DNA from: Neorhizobium alkalisoli
GTDB lineage: Bacteria > Pseudomonadota > Alphaproteobacteria > Rhizobiales > Rhizobiaceae
Length of the DNA: 64,000 nt
Direction: 5' to 3'
NCBI RefSeq assembly: GCF_007829835.1
Contig: NZ_VIWP01000002.1
Span: forward strand, 1-64,000
Below are positions 17,606 to 27,303 of this stretch, piece by piece; positions within the stretch are counted from its first letter, which is position 1, and each line of letters begins with the position of its first letter. Both the position numbers and the translations under genes were made by a program. Under the pieces are notes generated by a model. The model ran no database searches. It was given only the letters and a program-made list of their open reading frames with translations, and had not been told where the DNA came from.

Positions 17606-17664
17606 AACGGCCGAAACCGTGCCGTGAAAACCGGGATACGATAATTGTCAAACCGGCGGGCGGA

Positions 17665-19182
17665 TTACTCCGCGGCCGCCTTCGTCTCGCCCTCATCCAG
17701 CGCATCGGCGCTGCCGGGCGCGGTTTCCGACTGGAGATCCGGGAAAGCGACGATGCGTTTGCCGGAAAAGTCGGCATGCACGACGATCAGGCCCTGTTCC
17801 TCGAAATAACCGAGGAGACGACGGGCGCGTCTGGCCGAGTGGGTGCCATAGGCGCGGGCGATGCGGGCGTCGGAGGGGCACGGTTCGCCGCCGATGGCAG
17901 CCTTCGCCATCATCAGGAAAACGCCCTGTAGGTCGTCGGCGACATTGTTCGACAAGGACAGGACCAGTTGCCATTTCTCGCCGGCCGCCGTTTCGACATC
18001 GACGCCGGAACGGGCGACCGCCACGCGGCGGCGGAAATCGCCAAGCGCCAGCGGTGGGCCCGGCAGGCGGCGCATGCGGGCGCGGACGAGAAAGTCCTGA
18101 TAGAGGACGGAATCCGTGCGATAGGCCGATTGCGGGTCGTCGAGGATTTCGTTCAGCACTGCGGCCAGACGTTCCTCGCGCTCTTCCGGAGACATTTCCG
18201 GCTGCGGCACCCTCGCCTCCTGCGGCGCAGGCGAAGCGGCCGGTGTCGAGCGCGACAGTTCGGCCAGGATATCGGTGGTCGGGCGCGGTGCCGGGTTGGC
18301 GCGGCGCGGCGCGAGCGGGCGAGTGAACTCTTCCGGATCGGGCGTGAAGATCAGGTCTTCGACATCCTGCGGCGCATCCGGCAGCGGCATGAGTTTCGGG
18401 CTGGACGAACGGGCGCCGGTCTCGACATGGCCGATGGCGATCGGCAGCGGACGGCGCGACAGGGCCGGGCCGAGGGCGACAAAATTGCCGCGCTTCAGGT
18501 CGCGGAACATTTCCGCCTGACGGCGGTCCATGCCCAAAAGGTCAGCAGCACGCGCCATGTCGATATCAAGGAATGTGCGGCCCATGAGGAAGTTCGAAGC
18601 TTCGGCCGCAACGTTCTTAGCAAGCTTTGCAAGGCGCTGGGTGGCGATGACGCCGGCTAGTCCGCGCTTTCGGCCACGGCACATGAGATTGGTCATGGCG
18701 CCGAGCGACATTTTTCGTGCATCTTCGGAAACGTCGCCACCGACGGAAGGCGCAAACATCTGCGCCTCGTCGACCACGACCAGCACCGGGTACCAGAATT
18801 CGCGATCGGCATCGAACATGCCGTTGAGGAAGGCGGCGGCGGCGCGCATCTGTTCCTCGAGATCGAGGCCTTCAAGCGTCAGGACGCATGAGACGCGGTT
18901 CTTGCGAATACGGTTGGCAATGCCGGCCAGCTCCGCCTCGGTACGCTCACCATCGACGACGACATGGCCGAACTTGTCCGAGAGCGTGACGAAGTCACCT
19001 TCGGGATCGATGACGACCTGCTGCACCCAAGGCGCGGACTGTTCCAGCAGACGGCGCAGGAGATGCGACTTGCCGGAGCCGGAATTGCCCTGCACGAGAA
19101 GACGCGTCGCCAGAAGCTCTTCGATATCGAGCTTGGCGGGATCACCCCCGGCCAGTTTCCCCATATCGATGCCGACCTGCAA
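17665..19182 (-). CDS. HerA-like (DUF87) ATP-binding protein
   Basis: The 505-residue product is a hexameric-type DNA-translocase ATPase of the FtsK/HerA superfamily. Walker A is LLVQGNSGSGKSHLLRRLLE, Walker B is VLVVVDEAQMF, and sensor/arginine regions (CRGRKRGLAGVIATQRLAKL) follow. The C-terminal 200 residues are Pro-rich and then a winged-helix-like region. The likely start is a TTG at 19182, 8 bases after GAGG, giving MQVGIDMGKLAG; the ATG at 19251 has no site. The usual partner nuclease NurA is not nearby. DNA processing is inferred from the family only. Confidence 0.8.
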   Translation of the reverse strand: MQVGIDMGKLAGGDPAKLDIEELLATRLLVQGNSGSGKSHLLRRLLEQSAPWVQQVVIDPEGDFVTLSDKFGHVVVDGERTEAELAGIANRIRKNRVSCVLTLEGLDLEEQMRAAAAFLNGMFDADREFWYPVLVVVDEAQMFAPSVGGDVSEDARKMSLGAMTNLMCRGRKRGLAGVIATQRLAKLAKNVAAEASNFLMGRTFLDIDMARAADLLGMDRRQAEMFRDLKRGNFVALGPALSRRPLPIAIGHVETGARSSSPKLMPLPDAPQDVEDLIFTPDPEEFTRPLAPRRANPAPRPTTDILAELSRSTPAASPAPQEARVPQPEMSPEEREERLAAVLNEILDDPQSAYRTDSVLYQDFLVRARMRRLPGPPLALGDFRRRVAVARSGVDVETAAGEKWQLVLSLSNNVADDLQGVFLMMAKAAIGGEPCPSDARIARAYGTHSARRARRLLGYFEEQGLIVVHADFSGKRIVAFPDLQSETAPGSADALDEGETKAAAE

Positions 19183-19345
19183 TGCACTTACCTCTTCAAA
19201 CGCTGGCTGATGCTGTCTCTTTGCGGTGACGCCCAAGGCCACCGCGTGCATGCTCTATCAAAGATCGGGATTCGTTTCGCCGGGCAAGAGCGAAAATGCA
19301 CAGGCTTTACGATCTTGCCCCACAGCGCCGCATCGAGGCGACCAA

Positions 19346-19984
19346 TCAGCCGGCGGCCCGCTTGAAGCCGAGCGACAGAAGACCGGCACCAATCATCAGG
19401 CTTCCGCCGGTTCGATTGACGATTTTCTGGACCTTTGGCTTGCGGATCGTGTTGCGCGCCGCAGAGGCGAGAAAGCCGTAAAGCGTGGCATTCAATGTCG
19501 CGAGGATCAGGAAGGTGACTTCGAAAACCGCCATCTGGAAAAAGAGCGGCTTTGACAGATCGAGAAACTGCGGCAGGAAGGCGACGAAAAAGACGATGCT
19601 TTTCGGGTTGAGCGCGGTGACGGCATAAGTGTGCAGAAAAACCCGCCACGGCCTTGCCGTCACGACCTCTTCCTCGCCCGCATCGGCGGCGCGCTCCGCC
19701 ACCGGCACGCGCCAGAGCTTGATGCCGAGATAGATGAGATAAGCGGCACCGGCCCATTTCAGCACGGTGAACAGCGTCGCGGACGCCGCCAGTAGCGCGC
19801 CGAGCCCGAGCATGGATGCGGTCATCGAAGTGAAATCACCAAGCGCCACGCCGGCAACCGTCGCAGAGGCCACCTTGCGGCCATGGCTCAGCGCGTAGGA
19901 AATGACGATCAGGATCGTCGGCCCCGGAATGGCCAGAAGAACGGCCGAGGCGGCGACAAAGGCAAGCCAGTGTTCGAGCGACAT
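19346..19984 (-). CDS. LysE/RhtB family exporter
   Basis: This inner-membrane amino-acid or metabolite exporter has 212 residues. The first helix and motif FVAASAVLLAIPGPTILIVI, then ALGDFTSM and ALNPKSIVFFVAFLPQF, are diagnostic of the family, with six predicted helices. GGAGGAG precedes the ATG at 19984; the longer frame from 20041 is not supported. The substrate is not predictable. Confidence 0.88.
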   Translation of the reverse strand: MSLEHWLAFVAASAVLLAIPGPTILIVISYALSHGRKVASATVAGVALGDFTSMTASMLGLGALLAASATLFTVLKWAGAAYLIYLGIKLWRVPVAERAADAGEEEVVTARPWRVFLHTYAVTALNPKSIVFFVAFLPQFLDLSKPLFFQMAVFEVTFLILATLNATLYGFLASAARNTIRKPKVQKIVNRTGGSLMIGAGLLSLGFKRAAG

Positions 19985-20077
19985 GTTTGCAAACTCCTCC
20001 AGAAGAGAAGCGACCAAGCCACCGGTTTTTCGAATTGGCAAGAGGAGACCGAGGGCTAAATTTCAGGTGGCCGTATT

Positions 20078-20365
20078 TCAGGCGGCCTTGTCGTCCAGCA
20101 GCTGAACGTCCGGCTGCTCCCGCTTCAATGCCTGTGAAAGATCGTAATTCGCCTGCATCGACAGCCAGGCGCGGGCCGTGCTGACCCCTGCCCGCTCAAG
20201 TCGGACAGCCAGATCGGGACTGATCCCTGCCCGTCCGTTCAGCACACGCGACAGGGCGACCCGTGACATGCCAAGCCGTCCGGCGGCATCGGTCACCGAC
20301 AATCCGAGCGGCACGAGAACATCCTCGCGAAGCAATTCACCGGGATGCGGAGGTGATGTCATCAT
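20078..20365 (-). CDS. higA: HigA-type antitoxin
   Basis: The 95-residue HTH protein neutralises HigB and represses the pair. It begins with the family signature SPPHPGELLREDVLVPLGLS, followed by the helix-turn-helix DAAGRLGMSRVALSRVLNGR and AGISPDLAVRLERA. AAAGGAG lies 8 bases before the ATG at 20365; a second ATG follows immediately. It starts 14 bases after the toxin gene, giving the toxin-first order typical of higBA. Confidence 0.9.
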   Translation of the reverse strand: MMTSPPHPGELLREDVLVPLGLSVTDAAGRLGMSRVALSRVLNGRAGISPDLAVRLERAGVSTARAWLSMQANYDLSQALKREQPDVQLLDDKAA

Positions 20366-20379
20366 CGTCCCTACTCCTT

Positions 20380-20658
20380 TCAATGATAATCCTGATAATC
20401 GACGAGCTCGACATCGGTATCGAGGAAACGGAATGTGATCCGCCAGTTTCCGTTGACCCATATCGACCAGTGACCTTTCAGATCACCCTTCAATGCATGA
20501 AGCCTGAAACCCGGCAGATTGAGATCGTTCGACCCCGTTGCGACATCCAGCAGGCCCAGAATACGTCCAAGCTTGGCCGCATGCGCCACCTGGATGCCTT
20601 TGGTGGTGCCGAAACAACAAAAGGCTTCGAACCCCTTGTGTCGGAAGCTGACGATCAT
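20380..20658 (-). CDS. higB: HigB-type (RelE superfamily) toxin
   Basis: This 92-residue, ribosome-dependent mRNA interferase family member reads MIVSFRHKGFEAFCCFGTTK, then GIQVAHAAKLGRIL, LPGFRLHALKGD and NGNWRITFRF, ending DYQDYH. The match to HigB is end to end. There is no Shine-Dalgarno sequence; the ATG abuts a 12-bp operator palindrome, so translation may start leaderless or inefficiently. Confidence 0.9.
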   Translation of the reverse strand: MIVSFRHKGFEAFCCFGTTKGIQVAHAAKLGRILGLLDVATGSNDLNLPGFRLHALKGDLKGHWSIWVNGNWRITFRFLDTDVELVDYQDYH

Positions 20659-20698
20659 GATCGGCTGTATTTGGTATCGCTACAAGATACAGCCGATC
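20659..20698 (-). promoter_or_regulatory. higBA operator/promoter palindrome
   Basis: Perfect 12-bp arms at 20659-20670 and 20687-20698 (GATCGGCTGTAT and its complement) are separated by 16 bases. An inner GTATC/GATAC pair lies within. The site sits directly before the toxin start, as expected for HigA autoregulation. Confidence 0.7.
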
Positions 20699-20744
20699 AC
20701 TTCGTAGGTTCAGGCCTCACGCTACTGCGGTCGACGGCAGTTCA

Positions 20745-20990
20745 TCACCGCCAACGCTCCCAGTAACGTTCTTCCCCATTGACCGCGTCATCGTTGATGC
20801 CCCGCTCGAGGCCGATGTCGCGGCGCATTCTGTAGGAAAGCACATCCACGTCATTGATCCGCGCCAATTGATGGCGCTGCCAGGCGGCCCGGAGGAAAGC
20901 GAGCGCTATTTTCCAGACGCCGAATTCACGAAACAGGTCGCCGAGAACCAGCGACAGGTCGTCAACAACCCTTGATTGATTTTTTTGCAT
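20745..20990 (-). CDS. DUF1127-like small protein
   Basis: The product has 81 residues, starting at the ATG at 20990 (MQKNQSRVV) after GGCGGAAA. The C-terminal part AWQRHQLARINDVDVLSYRM-RRDIGLERG matches the short Arg-rich DUF1127 domain, here with an N-terminal extension of about 35 residues. Members are thought to bind RNA or proteins in regulation. It is a single gene, upstream of higBA and on the same strand. Confidence 0.7.
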   Translation of the reverse strand: MQKNQSRVVDDLSLVLGDLFREFGVWKIALAFLRAAWQRHQLARINDVDVLSYRMRRDIGLERGINDDAVNGEERYWERWR

Positions 20991-21388
20991 AGATTTTCCG
21001 CCCCGGTGCCGGTGGCAGCCAGGTCCTTTCTGGTGTCGGAAACGCAAAGGGAACAGGGCGGATTCAGGCGGCATGGCAGAACATGCCGTTGCCCGGTCAG
21101 CCGATTACGTCAGATGAAGGTAAAAAGTCGTCGGAAGACGGATTTTGGGCGTTATCAGCCCTTGAAAGCGAGCCCGAGCACAGGACGCGGAGCGCAGGTC
21201 CGCATCATCACCGGGGTCGATCCGCCAGAAAGACGGGTATGTGCAAAAATAGCAGTCATGCTTACGCCTCCTGATTTGAGAACTGCGGATGAGGTGAGTT
21301 TACACACTCTTCGCGGCGAGGCAACAAGCACATCTGGAAATTGTACTCGGAGGCATGGAGCGTTGCTGAAAAAGCACAATTCTGGGTA
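20991..21388. other. 398-base gap with one small ORF
   Basis: Apart from the 34-codon ORF at 21155-21259 no gene is supported in this gap. It presumably contains the promoter of the DUF1127-like gene. No strong repeat or terminator was seen. Confidence 0.5.
21155..21259 (-). CDS. Possible 34-residue small protein
   Basis: A perfect AGGAGG lies 7 bases before the ATG at 21259. The frame encodes 34 residues beginning MTAIFAHTRLSGGSTPVMMR. The strong binding site in an otherwise empty gap is the only support; the peptide is unrecognised and could be a leader peptide. Confidence 0.35.
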   Translation of the reverse strand: MTAIFAHTRLSGGSTPVMMRTCAPRPVLGLAFKG

Positions 21389-22189
21389 TCAGGCGGTCCG
21401 AAGCCCAAAACCCTGCATCAGCCGGCTCGTGGCGAAATCCGGGTTGCCGGAGGTGAAGACAGCAAAGTCGTAATCGTCGGGATGCACGGCGCCTTCGATG
21501 AGCGGCACCTTGCGGCGTGCCTGGCGGGCGATGGCTTCGGCCGGGTCGAGCCAGTCGACCGGCCATGGCGCGAGGCGGCGAAAGATATTCGCCATGAAGG
21601 GATAATGGGTGCAGGCGAGCACGACGATATCGGTTTTTGTCCCGTCCTTCTCGACGAAACAGGGAGCAATCTCGGCCAGCACCGCGTCGTCGACAACCGT
21701 CTCGCCGCGGATATAGGCCTCCGCCATGCGGGCAAGATTTTCCGAACCGACCAGCCGGACGTGACATTGGGTGGCGAAGGACTGGATGAGATCGCGGGTA
21801 TAGGCGCGCTTGACGGTGCCGGGTGTCGCCAGAACCGAAACGAGGCCGGAACGGGTACGCTCGGCGGCAGGCTTGATCGCCGGCACCGTGCCGACAAAGG
21901 TCATGGCGGGGAATTTTTCACGCAGCGCGGCACCGGCGAGCGTGAAGGCGGTGTTGCAGGCAATGACGCAGATTTCCGGGCTGTAATCGGCGATCAGCTT
22001 TTCGAAGAGTGTGAGGATGCGTTCGGTCAGCGCCGCCTCTTTCCAGCCGCCATAGGGAAAACCGGCATCGTCGGCGACATAGATGAAACCGCGCTCGGGC
22101 ATCAGCACGCGCGCCTCGCGCAGCACGGTCAGCCCGCCAATGCCCGAATCGAACATCAGCACGGGTTTCAGATCATTCGTCGCTGCCAT
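21389..22189 (-). CDS. murI: Glutamate racemase
   Basis: The 266-residue product converts L- to D-glutamate for peptidoglycan. It has the DSGIGG motif at 14-19 and both catalytic cysteines, Cys78 in VIACNTA and Cys193 in LACTHYPF. The start at 22189 overlaps the 3' end of the upstream methyltransferase gene by 17 bases, so translation is probably coupled. The longer frame from 22267 is rejected. Confidence 0.93.
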   Translation of the reverse strand: MAATNDLKPVLMFDSGIGGLTVLREARVLMPERGFIYVADDAGFPYGGWKEAALTERILTLFEKLIADYSPEICVIACNTAFTLAGAALREKFPAMTFVGTVPAIKPAAERTRSGLVSVLATPGTVKRAYTRDLIQSFATQCHVRLVGSENLARMAEAYIRGETVVDDAVLAEIAPCFVEKDGTKTDIVVLACTHYPFMANIFRRLAPWPVDWLDPAEAIARQARRKVPLIEGAVHPDDYDFAVFTSGNPDFATSRLMQGFGLRTA

Positions 22190-23009
22190 TCCCCGAATTC
22201 TCCCCTGCTCCCAAATCCTCGGCCTTTTCCGGCACCGCATGCGGCCGCCGGCGCGGAAAACGGTCAAGCGAACGGATCACGCCGCGGACGACGCTGATTT
22301 CCTGCTCGGTAAAGCCGCGCCGCGAAAACACCGCGCGCAGATTGTCGACCATCTTTGGCTTTTTTTCCGGCGGATGGAAATAACCGCGGGCGTCGAGCGC
22401 TTCCTCGATATGGTCGAACAGGCCAAACACCTGTTCCTTCGTGGAAGGCCGCTGCTCGACCGGCTGGAAGGCAGTCTCGTCGAGATCCTCCATGCCGGAC
22501 TTCATCCATTCATAGGACATCAGCAGCACGGCCTGGGCGATGTTGAGCGAGGCAAAGGCCGGATTGACCGGGAAGGTGACGATCTCGTCGGCCAGCGCCA
22601 CCTCTTCATTGGAGAGGCCCCAGCGCTCGCGGCCGAACAGGATGCCGGTCTTTTCACCGGCCTTGAACTTTTCACGCAGCGTCTTGGTGGCGCCGACCGG
22701 GGCGCGTACCGGCTTGAAGCCGTAACGTTCGCGCGCCGTCGTGGCATAGACGAAGTTGAGGTCGCGGATCGCGTCTTCCAGCGTCTCGTAAACCTTGGTG
22801 CCGTCGATGACGTGGTCAGCCTTGGAGGCGGCGGATCGGGCCTTTTCGCTCGGCCAGCCATCGCGCGGATTGACGAGGCGCAGTTCAGCCAGGCCGAAAT
22901 TGGCCATGGCGCGCGCCACCATGCCGATGTTTTCGCCCAGCTGCGGCTCGACCAGAATGATGGCCGGCCCTTCGGCAATGAGTTCGCGCTCGCTATTCGT
23001 CCCAGACAT
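22173..23009 (-). CDS. TrmJ/TrmH-family (SpoU) RNA methyltransferase
   Basis: The 278-residue product methylates ribose 2'-OH groups in RNA using SAM. The SPOUT motifs are [20 protein letters not shown] (motif 1), [14 protein letters not shown] (motif 2) and [20 protein letters not shown] (motif 3, the trefoil knot). A C-terminal extension of about 100 residues is as in TrmJ, so tRNA position 32 is the likely target. GGAAG precedes the ATG at 23009. Confidence 0.87.
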   Translation of the reverse strand: MSGTNSERELIAEGPAIILVEPQLGENIGMVARAMANFGLAELRLVNPRDGWPSEKARSAASKADHVIDGTKVYETLEDAIRDLNFVYATTARERYGFKPVRAPVGATKTLREKFKAGEKTGILFGRERWGLSNEEVALADEIVTFPVNPAFASLNIAQAVLLMSYEWMKSGMEDLDETAFQPVEQRPSTKEQVFGLFDHIEEALDARGYFHPPEKKPKMVDNLRAVFSRRGFTEQEISVVRGVIRSLDRFPRRRPHAVPEKAEDLGAGENSGNGSDE

Positions 23010-23081
23010 ATTCGCTTCCGATGATGTTTGGCCGCAAATAGCGGCCTCAGCCTTTCGCGGCAAGCCGCTTCTTGCCGCCGA

Positions 23082-25127
23082 TCAGGCGGGATAGAGCCGA
23101 TTGAGGAGATTGGCCACCCTGTCCGCCCCCATTGCGGCCCCCTGACGGAAGGCAGGCGCGGCATTGCCGGCCATGACGGGCCGCGGCTTGCGGGTGGCGA
23201 AACAGTCCGATCCGCGGGCCGCCGCCTTGCTCAATGCCGCCCTCGCCTCCTCGATCGCCGTCAGCACGTCTGGATCAAGCGGCTTTTTCGCCTCGGCGAA
23301 ATCATGGGCGAAGATCCGCGCCCAATAAGAGGTCGCGAGGAACATGGCGAGCGTCTGGCGGATCGGCCCCGGCCGGGTGACCAGCGACCAGGCGCTGCCG
23401 AGCGGCCGGGCTGCTACGGTGAGTTCGCGATAGGCGGCATCGAGACGGCTCGACAGTTCGATCACCCGGTAGCGGCTTTCGCCATCGCGCGCTGCATCGA
23501 GCAGCTGGCCCAGCGCATCATACCAGCGGGCAAGCGCCAGATCGACATTGGAACGGGTCGAGGCAGGAAACACGACGAAGGCGACGAATGTGCCGGCAAC
23601 GGCGCCGATCATGGTTTCTTCGACACGCAGCAGAAGCACGTCCAGCGTCAGTTGGCCGATCAGGCCGTAGACGAGGCAGAGAACGATTGTGACGAAGAAG
23701 CTCAGGAGCGCGTAGGAAACCTGCAGGAAATAGAAGGCGAGGAAAACACAGGCCGAGGCCAGAATGACGGTCGAAACAGTGTGGCCTGCCAGAAGCGTCG
23801 CGGCGGCAAGACCGATGATGATGCCAAGCGCGGTGCCGACGGAGCGCTGCATGGCGCGGATCGCCGCATCGCCGCGCGACTTCGTATTGTTGAAGGTCAG
23901 AAAAGCCGTCAGCACGGCCCAGAACCAGCGCTCGCGAGATAGAAACAGGCCAAAGATCATGGCGATGCCGGCGGCAATGGTGATCTGCGCTGCCGCCCTG
24001 ACCAGCGGATTCTTCCATGAAAAATCCGGCTTGGTCGGCGGCTCGTCCACGACGCGGTCGTCTATCGATGCAAGGCCGCCAGCTTCCTTGCCGGCGGCGC
24101 GACCAAGGGCTTGCAGCGACCGCTGCAGCCATAAAAGCGCCTGTGCACTTGCCCGGGCCGTCTCACCACCCTTTTCGACGGCAGTGCTCGCGGCCACCTT
24201 TTCGGCAAGGTCGCGATCGCCGCTGATGACGGCATGGACGAGAACGAAGGGCGGCGGCGTCTCGAGCGACTGGACGATGGCGCTTTCGGCCGAAAGATGC
24301 AGGTCGAAGATCGCCATGGAAAGCGCGGTCACCGGATCGTCGTCGGAATGGGCGGTGCCATCCACCTGGCGCGGCAAAAGACCTTCCGCCATCAGCACGA
24401 CGTCCTTCAGCTGCTCTTCCATATGGCGCAGTTCGGTGCGGTCGTTTTCGGTAACGCGCCCTTCTTTCGACAGGACCGAGAGCCTGACGAGGATATCCAT
24501 CACCCGCCCCTGCATCGCCTTCAGCGCCGCACGCAAATCCCGCCGCCAGTCTTCCGGAAACAGGAAAGTGCGGACCAGATGACCGATCGTGACGGCAAAC
24601 AGTGGGCCGAGGGCTGCAAGCGGCAGCTCGGCAAAGGTCGGCTTCAGATAGGCGCCCATGAAATAGGAAATGAAGGCGAACATGCCGACCGCAAAGCCGC
24701 GCTGGCCGTAGACGCGCGCAAGGCTTGCGGCGAGGATGACACCGAGAAAAGCAAGGTCGGCAACAAGCCGATACCCTTCCAGCAGCGCCGCCAGCGAAAT
24801 GCAGAAAAGGCTCGCGGCACAGCCGATCAGCCGTGTCTTCAGCTGTTCGCCGGGCGTGCGATCGCGCACCGCAACGCCGCCTTCGATCGAAAGCACGATC
24901 GCCAGCGCGTAGGAGATGGACGGCAGAGGCGTGACGAGGAAATGGAAGGCAATCAGCGCCGCAATCGAGATGAGGATGCTGAGCGTGACGCGGGCGCCCA
25001 TCCTGACCCGCGACAGCGCCGGATCGTGGGCCACCAGCCGGTCGACCAGGGCGGAACGAAAGGTCATGACCATATGCTGCAGGCGCATGGCCGGGCCTTT
25101 GACGGTATCCGGCAAAGGCTTCAGCAT
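23082..25127 (-). CDS. FUSC-family inner membrane protein
   Basis: The product has 681 residues. Two blocks of about six helices flank a soluble middle (roughly residues 190-360), as in YccS/AaeB-like FUSC proteins. The second block includes AAGIAMIFGLFLSRERWFWA, the motif DAAIRAMQRSVGTALGIIIG and ETMIGAVAGTFVAFVVFP. The ATG at 25127 with AAAGG 9 bases upstream is preferred to a TTG at 25199. Efflux of aromatic acids or similar compounds is inferred from the family only. Confidence 0.8.
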   Translation of the reverse strand: MLKPLPDTVKGPAMRLQHMVMTFRSALVDRLVAHDPALSRVRMGARVTLSILISIAALIAFHFLVTPLPSISYALAIVLSIEGGVAVRDRTPGEQLKTRLIGCAASLFCISLAALLEGYRLVADLAFLGVILAASLARVYGQRGFAVGMFAFISYFMGAYLKPTFAELPLAALGPLFAVTIGHLVRTFLFPEDWRRDLRAALKAMQGRVMDILVRLSVLSKEGRVTENDRTELRHMEEQLKDVVLMAEGLLPRQVDGTAHSDDDPVTALSMAIFDLHLSAESAIVQSLETPPPFVLVHAVISGDRDLAEKVAASTAVEKGGETARASAQALLWLQRSLQALGRAAGKEAGGLASIDDRVVDEPPTKPDFSWKNPLVRAAAQITIAAGIAMIFGLFLSRERWFWAVLTAFLTFNNTKSRGDAAIRAMQRSVGTALGIIIGLAAATLLAGHTVSTVILASACVFLAFYFLQVSYALLSFFVTIVLCLVYGLIGQLTLDVLLLRVEETMIGAVAGTFVAFVVFPASTRSNVDLALARWYDALGQLLDAARDGESRYRVIELSSRLDAAYRELTVAARPLGSAWSLVTRPGPIRQTLAMFLATSYWARIFAHDFAEAKKPLDPDVLTAIEEARAALSKAAARGSDCFATRKPRPVMAGNAAPAFRQGAAMGADRVANLLNRLYPA

Positions 25128-25234
25128 TGCATCGGCCTTTCGATCACTTGCATCCCTCGTCCGCTCCGGCTTGCCCGTTTCGCTCGGCCCGCCGGTCAAT
25201 CGCTGCTGTTATTCGCGCTGACCATGAGCGCTTG

Positions 25235-25765
25235 TCACTCGCCCTTGGCGATCGACTGCATTTCCTCGACCAGCGAATCACGTTCGTTTTCGACCACACG
25301 GTGGATGTCGTCGATGACCGGCTTGCCGCCCTCGTCGATGACGTCGAAATGCACTTCCGTGACGCTGTCCTTGACCTCGGGATCGTCGATGCAGGCCCAC
25401 TGCTTGAAGGTGACGGTCACGTCCGTCACGCCATTCTTCGGCGTGCCGGGAACAGTCTTGACCTCTTTCAGCGGACACCCGTCCTGCGAACTTGTGACAA
25501 CGTCGTAACCGAAAGGATCACCGGGGGCGTTGTTTTCCGTCTCATAGGCCGGATGTTTGGCAGCTTCGGCATAAGCGGACTGGAATTTCTTGCTGAAAAG
25601 ACGCGACAGCGGATCGGCGTCGAAAATGGATTTCCAGTCGCTATCGGCCGTGTTCCAATTGTCTTCCGTGACCTTCATCACGGCATTGACCGGCTCGGTC
25701 GGATCGGCAGCGTAGGCGGCCTGCGAGATCAGCAGAATGGCGGTCAGGAGCGGTAAAGTCCGCAT
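25235..25765 (-). CDS. Secreted DUF3828-like protein
   Basis: The product has 176 residues with a signal peptide (MRTLPLLTAILLISQAAYA). The mature acidic protein contains DPLSRLFSKKFQSAYAEA, GDPFGYDVV and a C-terminal WACIDDPEVKDSVTEVHFDV-type beta stretch, consistent with DUF3828 of unknown function. Two cysteines could form a periplasmic disulfide. It lies 107 bases upstream of the FUSC gene on the same strand. Confidence 0.65.
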   Translation of the reverse strand: MRTLPLLTAILLISQAAYAADPTEPVNAVMKVTEDNWNTADSDWKSIFDADPLSRLFSKKFQSAYAEAAKHPAYETENNAPGDPFGYDVVTSSQDGCPLKEVKTVPGTPKNGVTDVTVTFKQWACIDDPEVKDSVTEVHFDVIDEGGKPVIDDIHRVVENERDSLVEEMQSIAKGE

Positions 25766-26018
25766 GGGCTTGATCCAGATTCTAGAGAATTTGCCGGGAC
25801 ATTACGCTGCGTTTGCCATTTGGCAATGGCCAATCTGAGGCAAGCGGAAGATCACCCGCCGACGCGCGGTTTTACATCCGGTTTCGCATTTGGTTTTTCG
25901 TTGCCGAAAAGACCGATATTGCAGTGCGATGCCTTTGCGTTCTGCCCCTGCGGTGCTATAGCGCACCCCGTTGATCATTTCGGGGCCGCGATGGCCCGCT
26001 TACGACAAGAGGAAGTCC

Positions 26019-27233
26019 ATGCAGAAGATCAAGGTAGCAAATCCGGTCGTCGATCTCGACGGCGACGAGATGACCCGTATCATCTGGCAGCTCATCAAGG
26101 ACAAGCTGATCCTTCCCTATCTCGATCTCGACATCGAATATTACGACCTCTCCGTCGAGAACCGCGATGCCACCAATGACCAGGTGACGATCGATGCCGC
26201 CAATGCCATCGCCAAGCACGGCGTCGGCATCAAGTGCGCCACCATCACGCCGGACGAAGCCCGCGTCGAAGAATTCAAGCTGAAGAAGATGTGGAAGAGC
26301 CCGAACGGCACGATCCGCAACATCCTCGGCGGCGTCATCTTCCGCGAGCCGATCATCATGCAGAACGTGCCGCGCCTCGTTCCGGGCTGGACCAAGCCGA
26401 TCATCGTCGGCCGTCACGCCTTCGGTGACCAGTACCGCGCCACCGACTTCAAGTTCCCGGGCAAGGGCAAGCTGACCATCAAGTTCGTCGGCGATGATGG
26501 CCAGACCATCGAGCATGACGTGTTCGACGCACCGTCCTCGGGCGTTGCCATGGCGATGTACAACCTCGACGACTCGATCCGCGATTTCGCCCGCGCTTCG
26601 TTCAACTATGCCCTGCAGCGCGGAGTTCCCTGCTACCTGTCGACCAAGAACACCATCCTCAAGGCCTATGACGGCCGCTTCAAGGACATCTTCCAGGAGG
26701 TGTTCGATGCCGAGTTCAAGGCGCAGTATGACGAAGCCAAGCTGTGGTACGAACACCGCCTGATCGACGACATGGTCGCTTCCGCGCTGAAGTGGTCCGG
26801 CGGTTACGTCTGGGCCTGCAAGAACTATGACGGCGACGTTCAGTCGGACATCGTTGCCCAGGGCTTTGGCTCGCTCGGCCTGATGACCTCGGTTCTGATG
26901 ACGCCGGATGGCAAGACGGTTGAAGCCGAAGCCGCACACGGCACGGTCACCCGCCACTACCGCCAGCACCAGAAGGGCCAGGAAACCTCGACGAACTCGA
27001 TCGCCTCGATCTTCGCCTGGACCCGCGGCCTCGCACACCGTGCAAAGCTGGACGACAATGCCGAGCTTTCCAAGTTCGCCAACACGCTCGAAAAGGTCTG
27101 CATCGACACGGTCGAAGCCGGCTTCATGACCAAGGACCTGGCGCTCCTGATCGGCCCGGATCAGCCGTGGCTCTCGACCACCGCTTTCCTCGACAAGATC
27201 GACGAAAACCTGAAGGTCGCAATGGCTGCCTAA
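26019..27233 (+). CDS. icd: NADP-dependent isocitrate dehydrogenase
   Basis: This TCA-cycle enzyme oxidises isocitrate to 2-oxoglutarate and CO2. The 404-residue length and the motifs [39 protein letters not shown] and [20 protein letters not shown] mark the eukaryotic-type NADP subfamily usual in rhizobia. The ATG at 26019 follows AGAGGAAG; the upstream frame from 25971 is ignored. It is monocistronic. Confidence 0.96.
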   Translation: MQKIKVANPVVDLDGDEMTRIIWQLIKDKLILPYLDLDIEYYDLSVENRDATNDQVTIDAANAIAKHGVGIKCATITPDEARVEEFKLKKMWKSPNGTIRNILGGVIFREPIIMQNVPRLVPGWTKPIIVGRHAFGDQYRATDFKFPGKGKLTIKFVGDDGQTIEHDVFDAPSSGVAMAMYNLDDSIRDFARASFNYALQRGVPCYLSTKNTILKAYDGRFKDIFQEVFDAEFKAQYDEAKLWYEHRLIDDMVASALKWSGGYVWACKNYDGDVQSDIVAQGFGSLGLMTSVLMTPDGKTVEAEAAHGTVTRHYRQHQKGQETSTNSIASIFAWTRGLAHRAKLDDNAELSKFANTLEKVCIDTVEAGFMTKDLALLIGPDQPWLSTTAFLDKIDENLKVAMAA

Positions 27234-27256
27234 GCCAAAAAATTCGGATAGAAGTG

Positions 27257-27285
27257 AAACGGCGGGACGCAAGTTCCGCCGTTTT
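27257..27285 (+). terminator. Terminator after icd
   Basis: A 9-bp stem AAACGGCGG/CCGCCGTTT ends in a T-run, 23 bases past the icd stop. Confidence 0.8.
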
Positions 27286-27303
27286 CATTTGGGGAGAAGT
27301 TTC

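Noticed and set aside
19226..19555. 109-codon plus-strand frame between the HerA-like ATPase and LysE genes
   Set aside because: It is mostly antisense to LysE, has no binding site, and its product is unrecognised.
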